A DNA stretch of 64,000 nucleotides from an uncultured Flaviramulus sp. (lineage in GTDB: Bacteria > Bacteroidota > Bacteroidia > Flavobacteriales > Flavobacteriaceae), in NCBI GenBank assembly GCA_947501105.1, contig CANMUP010000003.1, positions 434,001 through 498,000 of the forward strand, given 5' to 3'. The position numbers were made by a program, and so were the translations under genes. Positions 20,093 to 30,461 of this stretch are shown here, piece by piece. The notes under the pieces are model-generated. The model did no database searches. It saw only the letters and a list, made by a program, of their open reading frames with translations, and had not been told where the DNA came from. The first letter of the stretch is position 1, and the number at the start of each line of letters is the position of its first letter.

Positions 20093-21112
20093 ATGACGCA
20101 CGAATTTAAAAATATAGTTGAAGAAGCTTTAATAGCAAAATCACAAGGAATAAAATCTGTTTTGGCATCTGTCGTTGCTCTAGATGGTTCATCCTATAGA
20201 AGGCCTGGAGTAAGAATGCTTATTCTTGAAAATGGTAAGATGATTGGAGCTGTAAGTGGAGGTTGTGTTGAAAAGGAAATTTTGCTGCAATCTGAAACTG
20301 TTTTTAAAACAGGTGAAGCAAAAATAATGACTTATGATGGTAGATATCGTTTGGGTTGCGAAGGAGTTTTGTATATTTTAATAGAACCCTTTAATCCTAA
20401 CGAATCTTTTGTAAATGCTTTTGATAAATGTTTAGAAAATAGAAATACTTTCGAAATTCAATCTTATTTTGAAAAAAAAGAAGGAGTCTTTTTCGGAATA
20501 GGAACTCAGGTAAAAATTAGTAATAACCTATTTTCAATTTCAGAAAATGTTGTAAAAACCAAAGAATACACACTTTCTGTTTTTAAGCAAAAGATGCCTC
20601 CATGTTTTAAATTAATAATAGTAGGGGCAGAGCATGATGCTGTCCAGTTATGTAAATATGGGGCTTTAACAGGTTGGGAGATTACAATTATTTCTGGAGC
20701 ATCTGAAGCTAAATCAATTTCAGATTTCCATGGAGCTAAAAACCTCTATGCTATCTCTCCAGAACAAATAGACGCTAAACTAATAGATAATCAAACAGCA
20801 ATTGTTTTAATGACTCATAATTTTGCCAAGGATTTGCGTTATTTGGTAGCATTAAAAGATACTAATCCAAATTACATAGGGGTATTAGGACCCGTAAAAA
20901 GAAGAGAGGATTTGTTGTCTCAATTTATTGAGTATTGTCCAAACGTAGAAGATGATTTTTTAGATAAAATTCATGGTCCAGCTGGTCTTAATATTGGATC
21001 TGAAACTCCACAAGAAATTGCTATTTCAATCTTATCTGAAATATTAGCTTTTACAAAAAAGAGAGAGCCAAAATCACTTAGTAAAATAAACGGAAAAATT
21101 CATATTGATTAA
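20093..21112 (+). CDS. XdhC/CoxI family molybdoenzyme maturation protein
   Basis: RRPGVRMLILENGKMIGAVSGGCVEKEI; VLMTHNFAKDLRYL; GPAGLNIGSETPQEIAISILSEILA. Confidence 0.95.
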   Translation: MTHEFKNIVEEALIAKSQGIKSVLASVVALDGSSYRRPGVRMLILENGKMIGAVSGGCVEKEILLQSETVFKTGEAKIMTYDGRYRLGCEGVLYILIEPFNPNESFVNAFDKCLENRNTFEIQSYFEKKEGVFFGIGTQVKISNNLFSISENVVKTKEYTLSVFKQKMPPCFKLIIVGAEHDAVQLCKYGALTGWEITIISGASEAKSISDFHGAKNLYAISPEQIDAKLIDNQTAIVLMTHNFAKDLRYLVALKDTNPNYIGVLGPVKRREDLLSQFIEYCPNVEDDFLDKIHGPAGLNIGSETPQEIAISILSEILAFTKKREPKSLSKINGKIHID

Positions 21113-21733
21113 ATGAGTTTCATTTTGGAAAATGAAGCATCAAATATAGCTGTAGTAATTTTAGCTGCTGGAGCATCTAATAGAATGAATGAACCTAAAC
21201 AGTTATTAAAATGGGGTAATTCTACTTTATTAGGAAGCACTATTGAAAAAGCCATAAAGCTTAATGCAAATAAGGTTGTTGTGGTTTTAGGAGCAAATTA
21301 TCTACTCATAAACAAAACTATTGAACAATCAAAAATTACCATTTTAAATAATGAAAATTGGAAAAATGGATTGGGAAATTCCATAGCTTTTGCGGTAAAG
21401 CACATTCTACAAACTAAAATAAAGGCTGATGCTATTCTTTTTATGCTTGCTGATCAACCTTTTATAGAAGTTGACTTTTTAAATGCTATGATTAATCAAT
21501 TTCAAGTAGAAAAACAATCAATTCTTGCTACTTCATATAATGATAAAAAATATGGTGTCCCAGCTATTTTTGATAAAACTTATTTTGAAGAACTTTCGCT
21601 ACTCAATGATGATAATGGAGCAAAACATCTTTTAATTAAATATAAAGCATCAGTTAAAATTTTAATACCAAAAAGTGAGAATATTGATTTAGATACTATT
21701 CAAGATTATAAAAAACATTTTCCAAAGACTTAA
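21113..21733 (+). CDS. nucleotidyltransferase family protein, MocA-like molybdenum cofactor cytidylyltransferase
   Basis: VVILAAGASNRMNEPKQLLKWGNSTLL; LFMLADQPFIEVDFLNAMI; adjacent to xdhC. Confidence 0.88.
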   Translation: MSFILENEASNIAVVILAAGASNRMNEPKQLLKWGNSTLLGSTIEKAIKLNANKVVVVLGANYLLINKTIEQSKITILNNENWKNGLGNSIAFAVKHILQTKIKADAILFMLADQPFIEVDFLNAMINQFQVEKQSILATSYNDKKYGVPAIFDKTYFEELSLLNDDNGAKHLLIKYKASVKILIPKSENIDLDTIQDYKKHFPKT

Positions 21734-21768
21734 TTTTTTATATCATTACACTAGAAACTTAAAAAAAC

Positions 21769-21808
21769 TATTGTTTTTTGACAAATATTATTGTTTTTTT
21801 ACAAATAT
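21769..21808. repeat. two-copy 20-bp tandem repeat with internal TTGT-N6-ACAA symmetry
   Basis: TATTGTTTTTTGACAAATAT / TATTGTTTTTTTACAAATAT, one mismatch, upstream of fhs. Confidence 0.75.
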
Positions 21809-21863
21809 TATAATTTTGTTAAAAATGTATGTAAAATAATTCATTAAAAAGTATAATATAGAT

Positions 21864-23531
21864 ATGACTGATTTAGATATAGCCAAAAAGATTGAATTAA
21901 AACACATAAGTAGTATAGCAGAAAAATTAGGATTACAGGCTGGTGATATTGAAATGTACGGAAAGTACAAAGCAAAATTACCACATGGTCTTATGAATAA
22001 AGATAAGGTGAATAGATGTAACCTAATTCTTGTCTCTGCAGTATCTCCAACGCCTGCTGGCGAAGGTAAAACTACCATGTCTATAGGTTTGTCTGAAGGG
22101 TTAAATCAATTAGGAAAGCAAACAACAGTAGTACTTAGAGAGCCATCTCTTGGTCCTGTCTTTGGTATAAAAGGAGGTGCTACTGGTGGAGGACACTCTC
22201 AGGTGCTCCCAATGGAAGACATCAATTTGCATTTTACTGGAGATTTTTCAGCGATAGAGAAAGCACACAATTTATTATCAGCTATCATCGATAATAACAT
22301 CCAAAGTAAAACAAATTCTGTTGGGTTAGATCCCAGAACCGTCACATGGAAGCGTGTTATGGATATGAATGATAGATCGTTACGTAATATTGTTATTGGT
22401 CTAGGAGGAACAACTTCCGGAGTGCCTAGACAAACTGGGTTTGATATTACTGCTGCATCAGAGATTATGGCTATTTTGTGTCTTTCAGACGATTTAGAAG
22501 ACTTAAAAAAGCGCCTCGGGAATATATTTATTGGTTATACATTAAAGCGTGAACCTATTTATGCCAAAGATTTAAAAGTTGAAGGTGCCATGGCAGCTTT
22601 ATTAAAAGATGCTGTGAAACCTAATTTAGTTCAAACAATAGAAGGAAATCCAGCAATTATACATGGAGGACCATTTGCTAATATTGCACAAGGAACAAAC
22701 TCGGTTATTGCAACTCGAATGGGCATGTCTTTATCAGATTACGTGGTAACGGAAGCTGGTTTTGGAGCCGATTTAGGGGCAGAAAAATTCTTGGACATTA
22801 AATGCCAAAGCGCTGGTTTATCACCTAAGGCTGTGGTACTAACTACTACAATTAGAGCGCTTAAATATCATGGTGGAGCAGATTTAAAAAACTTAACTGA
22901 AGAAAATGTTGAAGCTTTAGCAAATGGACTACCAAATCTTGAAAAGCATCTAGAAAACGTAAAACAATTCGGAATTACACCTGTTATATCTATAAATAGA
23001 TTTTTGACAGATAGTGATGAAGAAATTGAAATTATAAAAGCTTTTGCAAAAGAAAAAAATGTAAGAGTAGCACTTGCTGAAGTTTGGGCAAAAGGGGGTA
23101 AAGGTGCTTTAGAATTAGCACAACATGTTATTGATATTGTTGAAGAAGGTTCATCTAACTTTAGACCTTTGTATGATTGGGAATCTGATGTAAAATCAAA
23201 AATAGAAACTATTGCTACAAAAATATATGGAGCAGATGGTGTTGAGTATTCTGCTTTAGCAAAAAGGAATTTAAGAACCATTGCTAATTTAGGATTAGAG
23301 GGATTGCCAGTATGTGTAGCAAAAACACAAAAATCGTTATCAGATAATCCTAAATTATTAGGACGACCAAAGGATTTTACAATAACAGTAAGGGAAATTG
23401 AAATAGCAGCTGGAGCAGGGTTTTTAGTTCCAATAACTGGAGACATGATGCGTATGCCAGGGCTACCTGCACACCCAGCCTCAGAAAACATAAATATTGA
23501 TAATGAAGGAAATATTTCTGGATTATTTTAA
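21864..23531 (+). CDS. fhs: formate--tetrahydrofolate ligase
   Basis: SPTPAGEGKTTMSIGL, LREPSLGPVFGIKGGATGGG, DMMRMPGLPAHPASENI. Confidence 0.98.
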   Translation: MTDLDIAKKIELKHISSIAEKLGLQAGDIEMYGKYKAKLPHGLMNKDKVNRCNLILVSAVSPTPAGEGKTTMSIGLSEGLNQLGKQTTVVLREPSLGPVFGIKGGATGGGHSQVLPMEDINLHFTGDFSAIEKAHNLLSAIIDNNIQSKTNSVGLDPRTVTWKRVMDMNDRSLRNIVIGLGGTTSGVPRQTGFDITAASEIMAILCLSDDLEDLKKRLGNIFIGYTLKREPIYAKDLKVEGAMAALLKDAVKPNLVQTIEGNPAIIHGGPFANIAQGTNSVIATRMGMSLSDYVVTEAGFGADLGAEKFLDIKCQSAGLSPKAVVLTTTIRALKYHGGADLKNLTEENVEALANGLPNLEKHLENVKQFGITPVISINRFLTDSDEEIEIIKAFAKEKNVRVALAEVWAKGGKGALELAQHVIDIVEEGSSNFRPLYDWESDVKSKIETIATKIYGADGVEYSALAKRNLRTIANLGLEGLPVCVAKTQKSLSDNPKLLGRPKDFTITVREIEIAAGAGFLVPITGDMMRMPGLPAHPASENINIDNEGNISGLF

Positions 23532-23569
23532 TAACTACCACTTTAACAGATACTTACAATAATTTCGAC

Positions 23570-23577
23570 TAAATTTG
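23570..23577 (+). promoter_or_regulatory. possible Bacteroidota -7 promoter element upstream of fdhD
   Basis: TAAATTTG matches TAnnTTTG; no clear -33 element seen. Confidence 0.35.
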
Positions 23578-23619
23578 TGTAATAACTAATAATTACCATA
23601 AGATTAAAGAATAGCAGTT

Positions 23620-24444
23620 ATGGCAATACGAAACTATGAAGGCAAAAAGTTTGATGTAGATGCTGTGGACAAAACTTTTGATTCACTCACTATAGAAGAG
23701 GCTTTGCAAATAAATATCAACGATAAACCCTTTACGGTTTCAATGCGAACACCAGGAGAAGATATGAGTTTGGTTCGTGGATTGTTGCATTCTGAAGATA
23801 TTATTAGCGATCCAAATTTTCATCCAGATATTATTTTAAAAAAAGAAAATGATGATGGAATAGTTACCATTGTAAATGTGACTATCCCTAAGGATAAATT
23901 AGGCAATGGCTATAACAATAGCCGTAGTTTATTATCGGTATCTTCATGTGGTATTTGTGGGAAAACCGAATTGGGAGACTTGACATTTATAGGAAAAACA
24001 ATTGATGATACTAAGAAAATAGATATTTCATTAATTCATCAATTATTTGAAAAAATGAATGTGTTGCAACACGATTTTAAACAATCAGGAGGGACACATG
24101 CAGCTGCGGCTTTTTCCTTAGAAGGAGAGTTGTTATGCAGTATGGAAGATATTGGAAGGCATAATGCTGTCGATAAAATTATTGGCAAATTAATAATACT
24201 CAATAAACTTAAAGAAGCAAAAATTATAACTGTTAGCGGACGTATTTCCTATGAGATTGTTATAAAATGCTTTAAAGCCAAAGTGCCATTTTTGGCTGCT
24301 GTATCTGCGCCTTCATCATTAGCTGTAGATTACGCCAAAGAATTAGGTATTACATTATTTGCATTTTGCAGAGATAAAAGAGCAACTTGTTATTCAAATC
24401 CACAACGAACCAAAATCACCAAAACTAATACTAAAGCGAGTTAA
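23620..24444 (+). CDS. fdhD: formate dehydrogenase accessory sulfurtransferase FdhD
   Basis: SSCGICGKT CxxC, QSGGTHAAAAF, MEDIGRHNAVDKIIGKLI, VSAPSSLAVDYAKELGITLFAF. Confidence 0.96.
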   Translation: MAIRNYEGKKFDVDAVDKTFDSLTIEEALQININDKPFTVSMRTPGEDMSLVRGLLHSEDIISDPNFHPDIILKKENDDGIVTIVNVTIPKDKLGNGYNNSRSLLSVSSCGICGKTELGDLTFIGKTIDDTKKIDISLIHQLFEKMNVLQHDFKQSGGTHAAAAFSLEGELLCSMEDIGRHNAVDKIIGKLIILNKLKEAKIITVSGRISYEIVIKCFKAKVPFLAAVSAPSSLAVDYAKELGITLFAFCRDKRATCYSNPQRTKITKTNTKAS

Positions 24445-24450
24445 AAATAT

Positions 24451-26103
24451 ATGTCAGATAATTTAAGTGAATTATTAGGAAGAAAAGGAGTTAAAGAAAG
24501 TCTCTTTGACAAGCTAGGTAATGTGGCAAAACAAGATGGTGCGCCAAATGATGATGAATTAGCTAAACTTGCTGATGAGTTTTTAGTAGGGAAGGCCAAT
24601 ACATTTGGTACCGCAAGTTTTTATGATTTTTTAAAACCTGAAAATAAAGGCAAAAAAGCATATGTGTGTAACGGGACAGCATGTGTCTGTGCGGGCACAC
24701 AAGAAGCTGTAGTAGATACGCTAAAAAATCATTTTGATTCAGATGAGATTGGGCATATGACATGTTTAGGGCGTTGTCACGAAAACTCCGCATTTCATTA
24801 TGATGGAAAAAATTATTCAGGAGATGCCGTAAATAATTTGAATATAATTATTGATTCTGATAACGATCTTAATCAAGATACTTATAACATAAAAGATAAT
24901 GGAGCTAAAATTTTAACCCAAGATTTCACAAACATTTCTGAATATTATCAACCTTTTAAAGGTGCTCTTAAAAAAGAATCTGTAGATGTTTTAGAAGAGA
25001 TAAAAACGTCCAATGTTCGCGGACGTGGTGGTGCTGGTTTCCCGATGGGATTAAAACTAGAATTCTGCCGAAATGTAAAAAACGACACAAAATTTATTAT
25101 TTGTAATGCAGATGAAGGAGATCCTGGTGCTTATTCAGATCGTTATTTATTAGAACACCAACCACATGCTGTGTTGTTTGGAATGCTAATTTCTGGTTAT
25201 GTTACTCATGCAAATTATGGCATTCTATATATTAGAGCAGAATACCCGGAATCTGTAAAAATTGTTCAAGATGCTATAGATGCTTTAGAAACACAAGGAT
25301 TAATAGGAGAAAATATTGATGGTAGCGGATTCGATTTTCAGTTTAAAATAATACAAGCACAAGGTTCTTATATCTGCGGAGAAGAAACGGCATTGATAAA
25401 CTCAATTGAAGGACAACGACCAGAAGTACGTGTACGTCCTCCATTTCCTGCCCAAAAAGGATTGTTTAACAAACCAACCACAGTTAATAATGTGGAAACT
25501 CTAGCGGCTTTGCATTATATCATTTCTAATGGAGGTCAAGCTTGGAAAAACATTGGAACTGAAAGATCTTCAGGCACTAAATTAGTATCGTTAGATAGTT
25601 TTTTTAATAATCCTGGAATGTATGAAGTTGAAATGGGAACACCGCTTTCTGTTGTTGTTAACGATTTAGGTGGAGGTTTTAAGCAAGATATAAAAGCGTT
25701 ACAAATTGGTGGACCACTTGGAGGCTTAGTACCTGTCTCAAAAATAGCCGATTTAACAATAGATTTCGAGTCGTTTTCAAAAGAAGGATTTTTATTAGGC
25801 CATGCTTCAGTTGTGTGTGTGCCTTCAGATTTTCCAATCATGAAATTTATTGAACACCTATTTGATTTTGCTTCCTATGAAAGTTGCGGGAAATGCTTCC
25901 CTTGCAGACTAGGAACAAAGCGAGGGCAAGAATTATCTGAAAAAGCATTGACTTCAGATTATAAGATAGACAGAACCTTATTTGCTGATTTATTGACAAC
26001 TTTAGAACAAGGTTCACTGTGTGCACATGGAGGAGGAATTCCGCTTCCTGTACGTAATGCGATGCAATATTTTGATGATGAATTAAAACAATACTTCAAC
26101 TAG
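24451..26103 (+). CDS. NAD-dependent formate dehydrogenase beta subunit (NuoE/NuoF-like)
   Basis: NuoF motifs RGRGGAGFPMGLKLEF, ICNADEGDPGAYSDRYLLEHQPH, AQGSYICGEETALINSIEG, SCGKCFPCRLGT; N-terminal NuoE-type Cys residues. Confidence 0.94.
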   Translation: MSDNLSELLGRKGVKESLFDKLGNVAKQDGAPNDDELAKLADEFLVGKANTFGTASFYDFLKPENKGKKAYVCNGTACVCAGTQEAVVDTLKNHFDSDEIGHMTCLGRCHENSAFHYDGKNYSGDAVNNLNIIIDSDNDLNQDTYNIKDNGAKILTQDFTNISEYYQPFKGALKKESVDVLEEIKTSNVRGRGGAGFPMGLKLEFCRNVKNDTKFIICNADEGDPGAYSDRYLLEHQPHAVLFGMLISGYVTHANYGILYIRAEYPESVKIVQDAIDALETQGLIGENIDGSGFDFQFKIIQAQGSYICGEETALINSIEGQRPEVRVRPPFPAQKGLFNKPTTVNNVETLAALHYIISNGGQAWKNIGTERSSGTKLVSLDSFFNNPGMYEVEMGTPLSVVVNDLGGGFKQDIKALQIGGPLGGLVPVSKIADLTIDFESFSKEGFLLGHASVVCVPSDFPIMKFIEHLFDFASYESCGKCFPCRLGTKRGQELSEKALTSDYKIDRTLFADLLTTLEQGSLCAHGGGIPLPVRNAMQYFDDELKQYFN

Positions 26104-26109
26104 ATTATT

Positions 26110-28839
26110 ATGAGCAAAACAGCATATATAGACAATCAGGAATTTGAAATAGTTGAAGGTGAGACCATGCTATCTTTCATTAGGCGTTATAAAGAAGAAG
26201 GACTTGTACCAACACTATGCGATGCACCAAACTTAGATCCGTTTGGATCGTGTCGAGTATGTAGTGTAGAAGTTGCTTTAAATGAAAATGGTTCTGTAAA
26301 AACAATGGCATCTTGTCATACGCCAGTAGCTGCTGGTCAACATATTTATACGAGTACAGAATCTGTAAAGGCGCTGCGTAAAAACATTTTAGAACTGGTT
26401 CTTACAGATCATCCTTTAGATTGTTTAACCTGTGAAGTTAACGGTAATTGTGAGTTGCAAACGGTAGCAGCTCAAGTAGGTATTCGCGAAGTGCGTTATC
26501 CAGAAGGAGATAATCATTTATATAGAATGAAAGATCTGAGTCACCCTTATATGACTTCAGATTTGTCAAAATGTATCAACTGTTATCGTTGTGTACGTGC
26601 TTGCGATGAAGTACAAGGAGAGTTTGTACTAAGCATGTCTGGACGTGGTTTTGACTCTAAAATCATAAAAGGATTAGATGATTCGTTTATGGACTCAGAT
26701 TGTGTGAGTTGTGGCGCTTGTTCTCAGGCTTGTCCTACGTCTGCAATCTCTGATGTATTTCAATCTAAAGCCGTTAAACCAACCGAAACTACACGTACCA
26801 TTTGTACCTATTGTGGTGTAGGTTGTAACCTTGATGTGGCTACCAGTAATGGAGAAATAGTCAGTATTCAAGCACCTTATGATGCGGAAGTGAATCAAGG
26901 ACATACCTGTTTAAAAGGACGTTATGCTTTTAAGTTTTATGATCATCCAGAACGTTTAAATGCACCAATGATAAAACGTAATGGAGCATTTGAAAAAGTG
27001 TCTTGGGATGAAGTTTACGATTACATTGCAAATAAATTAACAGGATTTAAAGAAGAGTTTGGTCCAGACTCCATGGCTGGAATTTCTTCATCGCGTTGTA
27101 CAAATGAAGAGAATTATTTAATGCAGAAATTCTTTAGAGCTGTATTGAGTACAAATAATATTGATGGCTGTGCACGTGTGTGTCACTCACCAACAGCATT
27201 AGGTATGCAACGGACTTACGGTACTGGAGCGGCAACAAATTCTATAGACGATTTAAAAGATACCAACTGTATTATGGTTATTGGCGCAAATCCAACTGAT
27301 GCGCACCCAGTAACAGGAGCAAAACTAAAGCAGTTTGCTATGAAATCTGATAACGTATCTATTGTTATCGATCCGCGACGTACAGAATTAGCAAGATATG
27401 CAACACATCATTTGGCTTTAAGACCTGGCACTAATGTAGCTGTACTTAATATGATGATGTATTATATTATTACCGAAAACTTAGTTGATACCTCTTTTAT
27501 AGAAAATAGAACGGAAGGTTTTGAAGACTTTAAAAAAGAATTATTAACTATTGATTTAGATCAAATTGAAGCTGTTTCTGGGGTTAAAAAAGAAGATGTT
27601 CGAGCTGCTGCAATCGCTTATGCGTCGGCACCAAATGCCATGTCTTTTCATGGTTTAGGAGTTACAGAACACTCACAAGGAACCTTTACAGTAATGCAGA
27701 TTGCAGATTTAGCATTGCTTACTGGAAACATAGGTAGACGTGGTGTTGGTGTGAATCCGTTACGCGGACAAAACAATGTGCAAGGATCTGCAGATATGGG
27801 TGTACAACCACATCAAGGTGCAGGATATTTAGATATTACAAAAGATGATGTCAATAAAAAATATAATGAATTTTATGGAGTTGATGTTCCTAAGCATATT
27901 GGGTATAAAATTCCAGAAATGTTTGATGCCGCTTTAGAAGGGAATTTAAAAGCGATTTGGATTATTGGTGAAGATGTTGTTCAAACCGATCCGAATACTC
28001 AAAAAGTTATAAAAGCACTTAATGCAACCGATTTAGTCATTGTTCAGGAATTATTTATGACTGAAACTGCTAAATATGCCGATGTTATTTTGCCAGGTGC
28101 ATCTTTCTTAGAAAAAAGCGGAACGTTTACCAATGGCGAGCGTCGTGTACAGGCTGTAAATCAAGTGGTAGAGCCTGTAGTAGGTTCTAAACCTGATGGA
28201 CAAATTATTGTGGATATAATGAATAAAATGGGCTATGCGCAACCAGACTATACACCAGATGGTATGCTTGAGGAAATTTCGCAAATTGTACCTTTTTTCG
28301 CGGGTATTAAATGGGATAGATTAGGTAAAAATGGATTGCAATGGCCAGTAGCACCTGATGGAACCGATACTCAAATTTTGCATACTGTCAATTTTAAACG
28401 TGGTAAAGGAAAGTTTGAATTTAATCCTTGGGAAGAAACTGTAGAATTGAAAGAACATGCAAAAGACTATCCTTATATTTTAACAACAAACAGAGAGTTA
28501 GAACACTATAACTGTGGAGCGATGACACGTCGAACAGCCAACGAATTGATTCTTCAAGATGATTATTTAATGATAAACCCTGAAGATGCTAAAACCAATC
28601 TTATTAATGATGGTGATTATGTGTGTTTAGAATCTCCAAGAGGAAAAGTAGATGTTAAAGCTAGAATTACAGACGAAGTAAAACAAGGTATTTTAAGTAC
28701 AACCTTCCATTTTCCAGATATTATGATAAATAATATTACAGGAGATGTTCACGATAGTGAAGCCATGTGCCCAGAATATAAAGTAGTAGCGGTTCGTATT
28801 AGAAAAAGTAAAGGGAAGTTTAAAAAACAATTGGTTTAA
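26110..28839 (+). CDS. formate dehydrogenase alpha subunit (NuoG-like N-terminus plus molybdopterin domain)
   Basis: 2Fe-2S and 4Fe-4S Cys motifs, CTYCGVGCNLDV, ARVCHSPTALGMQRTYG (Cys ligand), GNIGRRGVGVNPLRGQNNVQGSADMG. Confidence 0.95.
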   Translation: MSKTAYIDNQEFEIVEGETMLSFIRRYKEEGLVPTLCDAPNLDPFGSCRVCSVEVALNENGSVKTMASCHTPVAAGQHIYTSTESVKALRKNILELVLTDHPLDCLTCEVNGNCELQTVAAQVGIREVRYPEGDNHLYRMKDLSHPYMTSDLSKCINCYRCVRACDEVQGEFVLSMSGRGFDSKIIKGLDDSFMDSDCVSCGACSQACPTSAISDVFQSKAVKPTETTRTICTYCGVGCNLDVATSNGEIVSIQAPYDAEVNQGHTCLKGRYAFKFYDHPERLNAPMIKRNGAFEKVSWDEVYDYIANKLTGFKEEFGPDSMAGISSSRCTNEENYLMQKFFRAVLSTNNIDGCARVCHSPTALGMQRTYGTGAATNSIDDLKDTNCIMVIGANPTDAHPVTGAKLKQFAMKSDNVSIVIDPRRTELARYATHHLALRPGTNVAVLNMMMYYIITENLVDTSFIENRTEGFEDFKKELLTIDLDQIEAVSGVKKEDVRAAAIAYASAPNAMSFHGLGVTEHSQGTFTVMQIADLALLTGNIGRRGVGVNPLRGQNNVQGSADMGVQPHQGAGYLDITKDDVNKKYNEFYGVDVPKHIGYKIPEMFDAALEGNLKAIWIIGEDVVQTDPNTQKVIKALNATDLVIVQELFMTETAKYADVILPGASFLEKSGTFTNGERRVQAVNQVVEPVVGSKPDGQIIVDIMNKMGYAQPDYTPDGMLEEISQIVPFFAGIKWDRLGKNGLQWPVAPDGTDTQILHTVNFKRGKGKFEFNPWEETVELKEHAKDYPYILTTNRELEHYNCGAMTRRTANELILQDDYLMINPEDAKTNLINDGDYVCLESPRGKVDVKARITDEVKQGILSTTFHFPDIMINNITGDVHDSEAMCPEYKVVAVRIRKSKGKFKKQLV

Positions 28840-28861
28840 GAGTTTATAAATTAAAAGCCCA

Positions 28862-29443
28862 ATGTCAACAAAATTTGAAAAAGCGATAGAGCTCATTGAT
28901 AACGAAAATTCAAAAGATATTCGAAAAGAATCTTTTGATAATAAAGAGTACCCTAAAGAGTTATTGTATTCATATAGAATGACAGACAAACTTTTAGAAT
29001 TTCACCCTAATGCATCTGATGAATTAAAGCTTGCTGCTAGAGCACAACATATTAATCGTTGGGAAATAGCAAGAAACACTTATTCTATGGATCGAGTGGG
29101 GTATTTGAAATGGCGCGAAGCGCTTAAGAAGATGCATGCAGATATTACTTCTAATCTTTTAACAGAAGTTGGATACGGTTCAGATTTTATTGATAGAGTT
29201 GTTTTTTTGATTAATAAAAAATTGATAAAAAAGGATGCAGGTTCGCAGATATTGGAAGATGTTGTATGCTTAGTGTTTTTAGAATATTATTTTGATGCCT
29301 TTTCAAGAAAACATGATGATACTAAGCTTATAGATATTATAAAAAAGACATGGAATAAAATGTCTGGAAAAGGACAAGAAGCTGCTTCAAAACTATATTT
29401 TTCAGATAAAAACACGCTATTAATAAAGCATGCTATTTCTTAA
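28862..29443 (+). CDS. DUF4202 family protein
   Basis: 193 aa, ARAQHINRWEIARNTYSMDRVGYLKWREALKKMHA ... QILEDVVCLVFLEYYFD pattern recalled for DUF4202. Confidence 0.75.
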   Translation: MSTKFEKAIELIDNENSKDIRKESFDNKEYPKELLYSYRMTDKLLEFHPNASDELKLAARAQHINRWEIARNTYSMDRVGYLKWREALKKMHADITSNLLTEVGYGSDFIDRVVFLINKKLIKKDAGSQILEDVVCLVFLEYYFDAFSRKHDDTKLIDIIKKTWNKMSGKGQEAASKLYFSDKNTLLIKHAIS

Positions 29444-29453
29444 AATTATGCTA

Positions 29454-30461
29454 TTAACCCCCAATTGTAATCATACTCCTGTTTTTGGTGTGTAATTTGG
29501 GCTCTTCAAGCTTTTCAAGGGTATCCATACCGCCTCTTACCTTAAATTTGGCTTGTATAGCTTTTTGAATAATAGGTTCAATATCTTTTCCTTCTCGGAG
29601 AGTCGTTAATAAATCAGATTCGGTATTAGAAAACAAGCAATTTTTAAGCTTTCCATTTGCTGTTAGACGGATGCGGTTACAGGAATCGCAAAACGGATTG
29701 GTTACAGAGCTTATAATTGCAAAAGAACCTTTGTAGTTTTTAATTTTATAATTTTTGGAAGTATCGTTTGGAGCGTCCTGAATTCGAAGTACTTCATCTT
29801 CATTAAAAGCATTATTTACATATTCCATCACTTCAGCGTAAGACACCATTTTTTGTTTATCCCATTTGTTTCCATCAAAAGGCATAAATTCAATAAAACG
29901 CACAGAAATTGGGAGTGTTTTAGTAAGATTTATAAAATCGATAATTTCATTATCATTAAACTTCTTAATTAAAACAGCATTCAGCTTAACGTTAAAACCT
30001 TCTTTAACTAAAAGTAAAATGTTATTATAAACTGTTTCAAAATTATTTCTACGTGTAATTGTATTAAACTTTTCAGCAATTAAAGAATCTAAGCTCACAT
30101 TTATATTGCGGATGCCACAAGCTTTAAATGTATCAATAAAACGATGCACAGTTACCGCATTTGTAGTTATTGAAAGCTCTACAGGAAGTGTTGACAATTT
30201 TTCTAAAACAATGCTCACATCTTTTCTAACCAAAGGTTCTCCACCTGTAAGTCTAATTTTGGTAACGCCATTATCAACAAAGGTTTTGGCAATGGTATAT
30301 ACCTCATCAAAAGACATGATATGCGATTTTGGTGATAGTGGAATACCTTCTTCGGGCATACAATAAGTGCAGCGTAAATTACATAATTCGGTTAACGAAA
30401 TACGCAAATAGCTGTGTTTCCTGCCATGAGTATCGGTTAATATGTTTTTTTTATTTTCCAT
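29454..30461 (-). CDS. moaA: GTP 3',8-cyclase
   Basis: Radical-SAM CNLRCTYCMPEEGI, second cluster CDSCNRIRLTANGKLKNCLF, C-terminal GG. Confidence 0.97.
   Translation of the reverse strand: MENKKNILTDTHGRKHSYLRISLTELCNLRCTYCMPEEGIPLSPKSHIMSFDEVYTIAKTFVDNGVTKIRLTGGEPLVRKDVSIVLEKLSTLPVELSITTNAVTVHRFIDTFKACGIRNINVSLDSLIAEKFNTITRRNNFETVYNNILLLVKEGFNVKLNAVLIKKFNDNEIIDFINLTKTLPISVRFIEFMPFDGNKWDKQKMVSYAEVMEYVNNAFNEDEVLRIQDAPNDTSKNYKIKNYKGSFAIISSVTNPFCDSCNRIRLTANGKLKNCLFSNTESDLLTTLREGKDIEPIIQKAIQAKFKVRGGMDTLEKLEEPKLHTKNRSMITIGG

Noticed and set aside
22868-23491. 207-aa minus-strand ORF inside fhs
   Set aside because: Antisense to a fully conserved fhs gene; no recognisable domain.
26110-28839. Possible selenocysteine formate dehydrogenase
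   Set aside because: The Mo-ligand position reads as Cys (ARVCHSP) and the frame is open with no in-frame TGA.
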